Source: Hydractinia symbiolongicarpus (Eukaryota > Cnidaria > Hydrozoa > Anthoathecata > Hydractiniidae). Taken from it: 64,000 nucleotides of DNA. The notes under the pieces are model-generated. The model saw nothing but the letters and a program-made list of their open reading frames with translations. It made no database searches and was not told where the DNA came from. The position numbers and the translations under genes are program-made. The number at the start of each line of letters is the position of its first letter. Within the stretch, counting starts at the first letter, position 1. Below, one piece after another: positions 36,901 to 48,811 of the stretch. The stretch spans positions 1,984,001-2,048,000 of the forward strand of contig NC_079883.1 in the NCBI RefSeq assembly GCF_029227915.1. The letters run 5' to 3'.

Positions 36901-38798
36901 TAACTCAATCGCACTGATACCGTTAGAAAGTCAATTAAATGTAGTTTTAGAAACTGTCTCTAATTCTTCAGTGCGTGCTAATGGCTAGGATTAGTCCCGC
37001 AGTAAAAAATGGCTTATTGATATAAGTTTGTAAGTAAAGACATAACACAGCGTCCAGTATAATTGCAGAGTTCCAGCATTCATGCCAAAATAAGAAGAAT
37101 GTTAATTCTTAGAGTCCAATTGTCTCATTTACAACATTTATATGGTCAAAGTCCAAAGTCAGTTCAATAAAGTCCCACGGTCAACCGTTTCACTGTTAAA
37201 AGCAATTCAACCTACCAATATCGGAAAATTATCACTTAATCTATGTTGGTACGAATATGTGACGCAACCGTTGTAACTCAATCGCACTGATACCGTTAGA
37301 AAGTCAGTGAAATGCAGTTTTGGAAACTGTCCCTATTTCTTAAGCGGGAGCCAATGGCTAGGATTAGTCCCGCGGTAAAAAATGCCTTATTGATATAAAT
37401 TTGTAAATAAAGACATAACACAGCGCGCAGTGTAACTACAGAGTTCCAGCATTCATGCCAAAGTAAGCGGAATGTTAATTCTTAGAGTCCAATTGTCTCA
37501 TTTACAACATTTATAAGGTCAAAGTCCAAAGTCAGTTCAATTAGGTCCCAATGTCAACCGTTTCACTGTTAAAAGCAATTCAACCTAGCAATATCAGAGA
37601 ATTATCGCTAAATCTATGTTGGTACGAATATGTGACGCAACCGTTGTAACTAAATTGCACTGACACCGTTAGAAAGTCAATGAAATGTAGTTTTAGAAAC
37701 TGTCTCTAATTCTTCAGTGCGTGCTAATGGCTAGGATTTGTCCCGCAGTAAAAAATGGCTTATTGATATAAGTTTGTAAGTAAAGACATAACACAGCGTC
37801 CAGTATAATTGCAGAGTTCCAGCATTCATGCCAAAATAAGAAGAATGTTAATTCTTAGAGTCCAATTGTCTCATTTACAAAATTTATTTGGTCAAAGTTC
37901 AAAGTCAGTTCAATTAGGTCCCACGGTCAACCGTTTCACTGTTAAAAGCAATTCAACCTAGCAATATCGGAAAATTATCGCTAAATCTATGTTGGTACGA
38001 ATATGTGACGCAACCGTTGTAACTCAATCGCACTGATACCGTTAGAGAGTCAGTGAAATGCAGTTTTGGAAACTGTCCCTATTTCTTAAGCGGGAGCCAA
38101 TGGCTAGGATTAGTCCCGCGGTAAAAAATGCCTTATTGATATAAATTTGTAAATAAAGACATAACACAGCGCGCAGTGTAACTACTGAGTTCCAGAAATC
38201 ATGCCAAAGGAAGAAGAATGAAAATTCTTAGAGTTCAATTTTCTCACTTATCACATTTATAAGGTCAAAGTGCAAGATCTGCTCAGTTAGTTCTCACGGT
38301 CAATCGTTTCATTGTTAAAAGCGATGCAACCTAGTATTATCGGGAGAATATCGCTGAATACATGTTGGTACGAATATGTGACGCAACCGTTGTAACTCAA
38401 ACGGACTCATGCCGTTAGAAAGTCAATGAAATGTAGTTTTTGGAACTGCCTCTATTACTTCAGCGTCACTAATGGCTACGATTAGTCCCGCAGTAAGATT
38501 GACTCATTGATTTAAATTTTTAAATGAAGAGCTAACACAGCGTCCAGACTAACTGCAGAGTTCCAGCATTCATGCCAAAGTAAGAAGAATGTTAATTCTT
38601 AGAGTCTAATTGTCTCATTTACAACATTTATAAGGTCAAAGTCCAAAGTCAGTTCAATTTGGTCCCACGGTCAACCGTTTCACTGTTAAAAGCAATTCAA
38701 CCTAGCAATATCGGAGAATTATCGCTAAATCTATGTTGGTACGAATATGTGACGCAACCGTTGTAACTCAATCGCACTGATACCGTTAGAAAGTCAAT
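33957..38798 (+). repeat. Copy 2, section 1 (matches 12410-16880)
   Basis: Unit starts are A33957, B34330, C34700, A35071, B35444, A35817, B36190, C36565, A36936, B/A37309, A37682, B38055 and C38428. The only unit without a copy 1 partner is C34700. Without it the offset is 21547, and after it 21918. Small private changes include 'cgtcacagcc' near 35684, 'gttagagagtcag' near 38041 and 'ggatttgtcccgc' near 37734. Confidence 0.9.
34700..35070 (+). repeat. Long C monomer present only in copy 2 (371 bp)
   Basis: A full long C with 'gtaagatggactcattg' and 'cagcgtctagactaac' lies between B34330 and A35071. In copy 1 the equivalent B12783 runs straight into A13153. Both B units share the 3-base loss 'cctattatc', so they are true partners. 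Because B-C-A is the normal order, loss of one C from copy 1 is the simpler reading, but a gain in copy 2 is possible. Confidence 0.85.
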
Positions 38799-39169
38799 GA
38801 AATGTAGTTTTAGAAACTGTCTCTAATTATTCAGTGCGTGCTAATGGCTAGGATTAGTCCCGCAGTAAAAAATGGCTTATTGATATAAGTTTGTAAGTAA
38901 AGACATAACACAGCGTCCAGTATAATTGAGCATGATGATAATTGAGCAGATCTTGCACTGTCAAAGTCCAAAGTGCTTTGACTGCATTGCATTTGACCTT
39001 GCACGGTCAAAGTCCAAAGTCAGTTCAATTAGGTCCCACGGTCAACCGTTTCACTGTTAAAATCACTTCAACCTAGCAATATCGGAAAATTATTGCTAAA
39101 TCTATGTTGGTACGAATATGTGACGCAACCGTTGTAACTCAATCGCACTGATACCGTTAGAAAGTCAGT
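38799..39169 (+). repeat. Chimeric A monomer containing a scrambled 80 bp segment (371 bp)
   Basis: The first 126 bases (38799-38924) are normal A, partner of A16881. From 39005 normal satellite resumes at 'ggtcaaagtccaaag' and continues to B39170. The tail carries 'cacttcaacc', which is found at 17888 in the C17627 tail, so the right side matches the monomer before B17994. B17254 and C17627 are therefore missing here. The total length is still monomer-like. Confidence 0.88.
38925..39004 (+). other. Scrambled non-colinear segment (80 bp) with an inverted B fragment
   Basis: This is the only stretch in the window that does not align to a monomer. It starts 'attgagcatgatgata'. Bases 38940-38959, 'aattgagcagatcttgcact', are the exact reverse complement of the B-monomer BglII region. 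Bases 38960-38973 repeat 'gtcaaagtccaaag' in direct orientation, and the same tract recurs at 39006. The block 'gtcaaag...ctttgac' at 38960-38982 can fold back on itself, and 'tgcattgca' is palindromic. Its 80 bases replace 82 bases of normal A. It looks like templated filler from template switching or end joining. An assembly or read artefact cannot be excluded from sequence alone. Confidence 0.8.
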
Positions 39170-41394
39170 GAAATGCAGTTTTGGAAACTGTCCCTATTTC
39201 TTAAGCGGGAGCCAATGGCTAGGATTAGTCCCGCGGTAAAAAATGCCTTATTGATATACATTTGTAAATAAAGACATAACACAGCGCGCAGTGTAACTAC
39301 TGAGTTCCAGAAATCATGCCAAAGTTAGAAGAATGAAAGTTCTTGGAGTTCAATTTTCTCATTTATCACATTTATAAGGTCAAAGTGCAAGATCTGCTCA
39401 ATTAGTTCTCACGGTCAATCGTTTCATTGTTAAAAGCGATGCAACCTAGTATCATCGGGAGAATATCGCTGAATACATGTTGGTACGAATATGTGACGCA
39501 ACCGTTGTAACTCAAACGGACTCATGCCGTTAGAAAGTCAATGAAATGTAGTTTTTGGAACTTCCTCTATTACTTCAGCGTCACTAATGGCTACAAATAG
39601 TCCCGCAGTAAGATTGACTCATTGATTAAAATTTTTGAAGAGCTAACACAACGTCCAGTCTAACTGCAGAGTTCCAGCATTCATGCCAAAGTAAGAAGAA
39701 TGGTAATTCTTACAGTCCAATTGTCTCATTTACAACATTTATAAGGTCAAAGTCCAAAGTCAGTTCAATTAGGTCCCACGGTCAACCGTTTCACTGTTAA
39801 AAGCAATTCAACCTAGCAATATCGGAAAATTATCGCTAAATCTATGTTGGTACGAATATGTGACGCAACCGTTGTAACTCAATCGCACTGATACCGTTAG
39901 AAAGTCAATGAAATGTAGTTTTAGAACTTGGCTCTAATTCGTCAGTGCGTGCTAATTGCTAGGATAAGTCCTGCAGTAAAAAAGGTTTATCGATATAAGT
40001 TTGTAAGTAAAGACATAACACAGCGTCCAGTCTAACTGCAGAGTCCCAGCATTCATGCCAAAGTAAGAAGAATGTTAATTCTTAGAGTCCAATTGTCTCA
40101 TTTACAACATTTATAAGGTCAAAGTCCAAAGTCAGTTCAATTACGTCCCACGGTCAACCGTTTCACTGTTAAAAGCAATTCAACCTAGCAATATCGGAAA
40201 ATTATTGCTAAATCTATGTTGGTACGAATATGTGACGCAACCGTTGTAACTCAATTGCACTGATACCGTTAGAAAGTCAGTGAAATGCAGTTTCGGAAAC
40301 TGTCCCTATTTCTTAAGCGGGAGCCAATGGCTAGGATTAGTCCCGCGGTAAAAAATGCCTTATTGATATAAATTTGTAAATAAAGACATAACACAGCGTG
40401 CAGTGTAATTACTGAGTTCCAGAAATCATGCCAAAGTTAGAAGAATGAAAGTTCCTGGAGTTCAATTTTCTCATTTATCACATTTATAAGGTCAAAGTGC
40501 AAGATCTGCTCAATTAGTTCTCACGGTCAATCGTTTCATTGTTAAAAGCGATGCAACCTAGTATTATCGGGAGAATATCGCTGAATACATGTTGGTACGA
40601 ATATGTGACGCAACCGTTGTAACTCAAACGGACTCATGCCATTAGAAAGTCAATGAAATGTAGTTTTTGGAACTGCCTCTATTATTTCAGCGTCACTAAT
40701 GGCTACGATTAGTCCCGCAGTAAGATTGACTCATTGATTTAAATTTTTGAAGAGCTAACACAGCGTCCAGTCTAACTGCAGAGTTCCAGCATTCATGCCA
40801 AAGTAAGAAGAATGTTAATTCTTACAGTCCAATGGTCTCATTTACAACATTTATAAGGTCAAAGTCCAAAGTCAGTTCAATTAGGTCCCACGGTCAACCG
40901 TTTCACTGTTAAAAGCAATTCAACCTAGCAATATCGGAAAATTATCGCTAAATCTATGTTGGTACGAATATGTGACGCAACCGTTGTAACTCAATCGCCC
41001 AGATACCGTTAGAAAGTCAATGAAATGTAGTTTTAGAAACTGTTTCTAATTATTCAGTGCGTGCTAATGGCTAGGATTAGTCCCGCAGTAAAAAATGGCT
41101 TATTGATATAAGTTTGTAAGTAAAGACATAACACAGCGTCCAGTCTAACTGCAGAGTTCCAGCATTCATGCCAAAGTAAGAAGAATGTTAATTCTTAGAG
41201 TCCAATTGTCTCATTTACAACATTTATAAGGTCAAAGTCCAAAGTCAGTTCAATTAGGTCCCACGGTCAACCGTTTCACTGTTAAAAGCAATTTAACCTA
41301 GCAATATCGGAAAATTATCGCTAAATCTATGTTGGTACGAATATGTGACGCAACCGTTGTAACTCAATCGCACTGATACCGTCAGAAATTCAGT
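39170..41394 (+). repeat. Copy 2, section 2 (matches 17994-20584, lacking C19846)
   Basis: Unit starts are B39170, C39543, A39910, B40282, C40655 and A41022. Shared rare marks with copy 1 are 'ggctacaaatagtcccgc' in C39543, 'gtttatcgatat' in A39910 and 'tgccattagaaag' before C40655. A39910 has the private changes 'cttggctctaattcg' and 'ctaattgctaggataag'. Copy 1 has two consecutive C units here (19479, 19846) and copy 2 has one. Confidence 0.9.
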
Positions 41395-41630
41395 GAAATG
41401 CAGTTTTGGAAGCTGTCCCTATTTCCTAAGCAAGAGCCAATGGCTAGGATTAGTCCCGCGGTAAAAAATGGCTTATTGATATAAATTTGTAAATAAAGAC
41501 ATAACACAGCGCGCAGTGTAACTACTGAGTTCCAGAAATCATGCCAAAGTTAGAAGAATGAAAGTTCTTGGAGTTCAATTTTCTCATTTATCACATTTAT
41601 AAGGTCAAAGTACAAGATCTGCTCAATTAG

Positions 41631-43856
41631 TTTTCACGGTCAATCGTTTCATTGTTAAAAGCGATGCAACCTAGTATTATCGGCAGAATATCGCTGAATA
41701 CATGTTGGTACGAATATGTGACGCAACCGTTGTAACTCAAACGGACTCATGCCGTTAGAAAGTCAATGAAATGTAGTTTTTGGAACTGCCTCTATTACTA
41801 CAGCGTCACTAATGGCTACGATTAGTCCCGCAGTAAGATTGACTCATTGATTTAAATTTTTGAAGAGCTAACACAGCGTCCAGTCTAACTGCAGAGTTCC
41901 AGCATTCATGCTAAAGTAAGAAGAATGTTAATTCTTACAGTCCAATTGTCTCATTTACAACATTTATAAGGTCAAAGTCCAAAGTCAGTTCAATTAGGTC
42001 CCACGGTCAACCGTTTCACTGTTAAAAGCAATTCAACCTAGCAATATTGGAAAATTATCGCTAAATCTATGTTGGTACGAATATGTGACGCAACCGTTGT
42101 AACTCAATCGCCCCGATACCGTTAGAAAGTCAATGAAATGTAGTTTTATAAACTGTCTCTAATTCGTCAGTGCGTGCTAATGGCTAGGATTAATCCCGCA
42201 GTAAAAAATGGCTTATTGATATAAGTTTGTAAGTAAAGACATAACACAGCGTCCAGTCTAACTGCAGAGTTCCAGCATTCATGCCAAAGTAAGAAGAATG
42301 TTAATTCTTAGAGTCCAATTGTCTCATTTACAACATTTATAAGGTCAAAGTGCAAAGTCAGTTCAATTAGGTCCCACGGTCAACCTTTTCACTGTTAAAA
42401 GCAATTCAACCTAGCAATATCGGAAAATTATTGCTAAATCTATGTTGGTACGAATATGTGACGCAACCGTTGTAACTCAATCGCACTGATACCGTTAGAA
42501 AGTCAGTGAAATGCAGTTTTGGAAACTGTCCCTATTTCTTAAGCGGGAGCCAATGGCTAGGATTAGTCCCGCGGTAAAAAATGCCTTATTGATATAAATT
42601 TGTAAATAAAGACATAACACAGCGTGCAGTGTAACTACTGAGTTCCAGAAATCATGCCAAAGTTAGAAGAATGAAAGTTCTTGGAGTTCAATTTTCTCAT
42701 TTATCACATTTATAAGGTCAAAGTGCAAGATCTGCTCAATTAGTTCTCACGGTCAATCGTTTCATTGTTAAAAGCGATGCAAGCTAGTATTATCGGGAGA
42801 ATATCGCTGAATACATGTTGGTACGAATATGTGACGCAACCGTTGTAACTCAAACGGACTCATGCCGTTAGAAAGTCAATGAAATGTAGTTTTTGGAACT
42901 GCCTCTATTACTTCAGCGTCACTAATGGCTACGATTAGTCCCGCAGTAAGATTGACTCATTGATTTAAATTTTTGAACAGCTAACACAGCGTCCAGTCTA
43001 ACTGCAGAGTTCCAGCATTCATGCCAAAGTAAGAAGAATGTTAATTCTTACAGTCCAATTGTCTCATTTACAACATTTATAAGGTCAAAGTCCAAAGTCA
43101 GTTCAATTAGGTCCCACGGTCAACCGTTTCACTGTTAAAAGCAATTCAACCTAGCAATATCGGAAAATTATCGCTAAATCTATGTTGGTACGAATATGTG
43201 ACGCAACCGTTGTAACTCAATCGCCCTGATACCGTTAGAAAGTCAATGAAATGTAGTTTTAGAAACTGTCTCTAATTCGTCAGTGCGTGCTAATGGCTAG
43301 GATTAGTCCCGCAGTAAAAAATGGCTTATTGATATAAGTTTGTAAGTAAAGACATAACACAGCGTCCAGTCTAACTGCAGAGTTCCAGCATTCATGCCAA
43401 AGTAAGAAGAATGTTAATTCTTAGAGTCCAATTGTCTCATTTACAACATTTATAAGGTCAAAGTGCAAAGTCAGTTCAATTAGGTCCTACGGTCAACCTT
43501 TTCACTGTTAAAAGCAATTCAACCTAGCAATATCGGAAAATTATTGCTAAATCTATGTTGGTACGAATATGTGACGCAACCGTTGTAACTCAATCGCACT
43601 GATACCGTTAGAAAGTCAGTGAAATGCAGTTTTGGAAACTGTCCCTATTTCTTAAGCGGGAGCCAATAGCTAGGATTAGTCCCGCGGTACAAAATGCCTT
43701 ATTGATATAAATTTGTAAATAAAGACATAACACAGCGTGCAGTGTAACTACTGAGTTCCAGAAATCATGCCAAAGTTAGAAGAATGAAAGTTCTTGGAGT
43801 TCAATTTTCTCATTTATCACATTTATAAGGTCAAAGTGCAAGATCTGCTCAATTAG
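41631..43856 (+). repeat. 2226 bp tandem duplication inside copy 2, first unit
   Basis: The unit starts at 'ttttcacgg' in B41395 and spans six monomers (two B-C-A trimers). Marks repeated 2226 bp later include 'cggcagaatatc', 'ctattactacagcg', 'atgctaaagtaag', 'caatattggaaa', 'tttataaactg', 'cgatgcaag' and 'ccaatagctagg'. Copy 1 has only one such unit, at about 20821-23046. Confidence 0.92.
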
Positions 43857-46082
43857 TTTTCACGGTCAATCGTTTCATTGTTAAAAGCGATGCAACCTAG
43901 TATTATCGGCAGAATATCGCTGAATACATGTTGGTACGAATATGTGACGCAACCGTTGTAACTCAAACGGACTCATGCCGTTAGAAAGTCAATGAAATGT
44001 AGTTTTTGGAACTGCCTCTATTACTACAGCGTCACTAATGGCTACGATTAGTCCCGCAGTAAGATTGACTCATTGATTTAAATTTTTGAAGAGCTAACAC
44101 AGCGTCCAGTCTAACTGCAGAGTTCCAGCATTCATGCTAAAGTAAGAAGAATGTTAATTCTTACAGTCCAATTGTCTCATTTACAACATTTATAAGGTCA
44201 AAGTCCAAAGTCAGTTCAATTAGGTCCCACGGTCAACCGTTTCACTGTTAAAAGCAATTCAACCTAGCAATATTGGAAAATTATCGCTAAATCTATGTTG
44301 GTACGAATATGTGACGCAACCGTTGTAACTCAATCGCCCCGATACCGTTAGAAAGTCAATGAAATGTAGTTTTATAAACTGTCTCTAATTCGTCAGTGCG
44401 TGCTAATGGCTAGGATTAATCCCGCAGTAAAAAATGGCTTATTGATATAAGTTTGTAAGTAAAGACATAACACAGCGTCCAGTCTAACTGCAGAGTTCCA
44501 GCATTCATGCCAAAGTAAGAAGAATGTTAATTCTTAGAGTCCAATTGTCTCATTTACAACATTTATAAGGTCAAAGTGCAAAGTCAGTTCAATTAGGTCC
44601 CACGGTCAACCTTTTCACTGTTAAAAGCAATTCAACCTAGCAATATCGGAAAATTATTGCTAAATCTATGTTGGTACGAATATGTGACGCAACCGTTGTA
44701 ACTCAATCGCACTGATACCGTTAGAAAGTCAGTGAAATGCAGTTTTGGAAACTGTCCCTATTTCTTAAGCGGGAGCCAATGGCTAGGATTAGTCCCGCGG
44801 TAAAAAATGCCTTATTGATATAAATTTGTAAATAAAGACATAACACAGCGTGCAGTGTAACTACTGAGTTCCAGAAATCATGCCAAAGTTAGAAGAATGA
44901 AAGTTCTTGGAGTTCAATTTTCTCATTTATCACATTTATAAGGTCAAAGTGCAAGATCTGCTCAATTAGTTCTCACGGTCAATCGTTTCATTGTTAAAAG
45001 CGATGCAAGTTAGTATTATCGGGAGAATATCGCTGAATACATGTTTGTACGAATATGTGACGCAACCGTTGTAACTCAAACGGACTCATGCCGTTAGAAA
45101 GTCAATGAAATGTAGTTTTTGGAACTGCCTCTATTACTTCAGCGTCACTAATGGCTACGATTAGTCCCGCAGTAAGATTGACTCATTGATTTAAATTTTT
45201 GAACAGCTAACACAGCGTCCAGTCTAACTGCAGAGTTCCAGCATTCATGCCAAAGTAAGAAGAATGTTAATTCTTACAGTCCAATTGTCTCATTTACAAC
45301 ATTTATAAGGTCAAAGTCCAAAGTCAGTTCAATTAGGTCCCACGGTCAACCGTTTCACTGTTAAAAGCAATTCAACCTACCAATATCGGAAAATTATCGC
45401 TAAATCTATGTTGGTACGAATATGTGACGCAACCGTTGTAACTCAATCGCCCTGATACCGTTAGAAAGTCAATGAAATGTAGTTTTAGAAACTGTCTCTA
45501 ATTCGTCAGTGCGTGCTAATGGCTAGGATTAGTCCCGCAGTAAAAAATGGCTTATTGATATAAGTTTGTAAGTAAAGACATAACACAGCGTCCAGTCTAA
45601 CTGCAGAGTTCCAGCATTCATGCCAAAGTAAGAAGAATGTTAATTCTTAGAGTCCAATTGTCTCATTTACAACATTTATAAGGTCAAAGTGCAAAGTCAG
45701 TTCAATTAGGTCCTACGGTCAACCTTTTCACTGTTAAAAGCAATTCAACCTAGCAATATCGGAAAATTATTGCTAAATCTATGTTGGTACGAATATGTGA
45801 CGCAACCGTTGTAACTCAATCGCACTGATACCGTTAGAAAGTCAGTGAAATGCAGTTTTGGAAACTGTCCCTATTTCTTAAGCGGGAGCCAATAGCTAGG
45901 ATTAGTCCCGCGGTACAAAATGCCTTATTGATATAAATTTGTAAATAAAGACATAACACAGCGTGCAGTGTAACTACTGAGTTCCAGAAATCATGCCAAA
46001 GTTAGAAGAATGAAAGTTCTTGGAGTTCAATTTTCTCATTTATCACATTTATAAGGTCAAAGTGCAAGATCTGCTCAATTAG
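43857..46082 (+). repeat. 2226 bp tandem duplication inside copy 2, second unit
   Basis: This near-exact repeat of 41631-43856 has private changes such as 'cgatgcaagttag' near 45001, 'catgtttgtacg' near 45041 and 'caacctaccaat' near 45373. After it the sequence rejoins the copy 1 path at the segment leading to 'acccatgccgttagaaaatc' (46197, partner of 23161). The breakpoint lies inside a B monomer, consistent with unequal exchange between B units two trimers apart. Confidence 0.92.
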
Positions 46083-48811
46083 TTCTCACGGTCAATCGTT
46101 TCATTGTTAAAAGCGATGCAACCTAGTATTATCGGGAGAATATCGCTGAATACATGTTGGTACGAATATGTGACGCAACCGTTGTAACTCAAACGGACCC
46201 ATGCCGTTAGAAAATCAATGAAATGTAGTTTTTGGAACTGCCTCTATTACTTCAGCGTCACTAATGGCTACGATTAGTCCCGCAGTAAGATTGACTCATT
46301 GATTTAAATTTTTGAAGAGCTAACACAGCGTCCAGTCTAACTGCAGAGTTCCAGCATTCATGCCAAAGTAAGAAGAATGTTAATTCTTAGAGTCCAATTG
46401 TCTCATTTACAACATTTATAAGGTCAAAGTCCAAAGTCAGTTCAATTAGGTCCCACGGTCAACCGTTTCACTGTTAAAAGCAATTTAACCTAGCAATATC
46501 GGAAAATTATCGCTAAATCTATGTTGGTACGAATATGTGACGCAACCGTTGTAACTCAATCGCACTGATACCGTCAGAAATACAGTGAAATGCAGTTTTG
46601 GAAACTGTTTCTAATTCGTCAGTGCGTGCTAATGGCTAGGATTAGTCCCGCAGTAAAAAATGGCTTATTGATATAAGTTTGTAAGTAAAGACATAACACA
46701 GCGTCCAGTCTAACTGCAGAGTTCCAGCATTCATGCCAAAGTAAGAAGAATGTTAATTCTTAGAGTCCAATTGTCTCATTTACAACATTTATAAGGTCAA
46801 AGTGCAAAGTCAGTTCAATTAGGTCCCACGGTCAACCTTTTCACTGTTAAAAGCAATTCAACCTAGCAATATCGGAAAATTATTGCTAAATCTATGTTGG
46901 TACGAATATGTGACGCAACCGTTGTAACTCAATCGCACTGATACCGTTAGAAAGTCAGTGAAATGCAGTTTTGGAAACTGTCCCTATTTCTTAAGCGGGA
47001 GCCAATGGCTAGGATTAGTCCCGCGGTAAAAAATGCGTTATTGATATAAATTTGTAAATAAAGACATAACACAGCGTGCAGTGCAACTACTGAGTTCCAG
47101 AAATCATGCCAAAGTTAGAAGAATGAAAGTTCTTGGAGTTCAATTTTCTCATTTATCACATTTATAAGGTCAAAGTGCAAGATCTGCTCAATTAGTTCTC
47201 ACGGTCAATCGTTTCATTGTTAAAAGCGATGCAACCTAGTATTATCGGGAGAATATCGCTGCATACATGTTGGTACGAATATGTGACGCAACCGTTGTAA
47301 CTCAAACGGACTCATGCCGTTAGAAAGTCAATGAAATGTAGTTTTTGGAACTGCCTCTATTACTTCAGCGTCACTAATGGCTACGATTAGTCCCGCAGTA
47401 AGATTGACTCATTGATTTAAATTTTTGAAGAGCTAACACAGCGTCCAGTCTAACTGCAGAGTTCCAGCATTCATGCCAAAGTAAGAAGAATGTTAATTCT
47501 TACAGTCCAATTGTCTCATTTACAACATTTATAAGGTCAAAGTCCAAAGTCAGTTCAATTAGGTCCCACGGTCAACCGTTTCACTGTTAAAAGCAATTCA
47601 ACCTAGCAATATCGGAAAATTATCGCTAAATCTATGTTGGTACGAATATGTGACGCAACCGTTGTAACTCAATCGCCCTGATACCGTTAGAAAGTCAATG
47701 AAATGTAGTTTTAGAAACTGTCTCTAAATCGTCAGTGCGTGCTAATGGCTAGGATTAGTCCCGCAGTAAAAAATGGCTTATTGATATAAGTTTGTAAGTA
47801 AAGACATAACACAGCGTCCAGTCTAACTGCAGAGTTCCAGCATTCATGCCAAAGTAAGAAGAATGTTAATTCTTAGAGTCCAATTGTCTCATTTACAACA
47901 TTTATATGGTCAAAGTGCAAAGTCAGTTCAATTAGGTCCTACGGTCAACCTTTTCATTGTTAAAAGCAATTCAACCTAGCAATATCGAAAATTATTGCTA
48001 AATCTATGTTGGTACGAATATGTGACGCAACCGTTGTAACTCAATCGCACTGATACCGTTAGAAAGTCAGTGAAATGCAGTTTTGGAAACTGTCCCTATT
48101 TCTTAAGCGGGAGCCAATGGCTAGGATTAGTCCCGCGGTACAAAATGCCTTATTGATATAAATTTGTAAATAAAGACATAACACAGCGTGCAGTGTAACT
48201 ACTGAGTTCCAGAAATCATGCCAAAGTTAGAAGAATGAAAGTTCTTGGAGTTCAATTTTCTCATTTATCACATTTATAAGGTCAAAGTGCAAGATCTGCT
48301 CAATTAGTTCTCACGGTCAATCGTTTCATTGTTAAAAGCGATGCAACCTAGTATTATCGGGAGAATATCGCTGAATACATGTTGGTACGAATATGTGACG
48401 CAACCGTTGTAACTCAAACGGACTCATGCCGTTAGAAAGTCAATGAAATGTAGTTTTTGGAACTGCCTCTATTACTTCAGCGTCACTAATGGCTACGATT
48501 AGTCCCGCAGTAAGATTGACTCATTGATTTAAATTTTTGAAGAGCTAACACAGCGTCCAGTCTAACTGCAGAGTTCCAGCATTCATGCCAAAGTAAGAAG
48601 AATGTTAATTCTTACAGTCCAATTGTCTCATTTACAACATTTATAAGGTCAAAGTCCAAAGTCAGTTCAATTAGGTCCCACGGTCAACCGTTTCACTGTT
48701 AAAAGCAATACAACCTAGCAATATCGGAAAATTATCGCTAAATCTCTGTTGGTACGAATATGTGACGCAACCGCTGTAACTCAATCGCACTGATACCGTT
48801 AGAAAGTCAGT

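Larger units (their letters stand above)
41395..48811 (+). repeat. Copy 2, section 3: regular 1113 bp B-C-A trimer array
   Basis: B units start at 41395, 42508, 43621, 44734, 45847, 46960 and 48072, spaced 1113 bp except for one 1112 bp step caused by a lost base ('atatcgaaaattattg'). C units are at 41768, 42881, 43994, 45107, 46220, 47333 and 48445. A units are at 42135, 43248, 44361, 45474, 46587 (B-headed hybrid) and 47700. Two more trimers are present than in copy 1. Confidence 0.92.

Noticed and set aside
38925-39004. Small transposon or foreign insertion
   Set aside because: No terminal inverted repeats with target-site duplication were found, and parts of the segment are satellite sequence in both orientations. 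The length replaced (82 bp) is almost the length inserted (80 bp).
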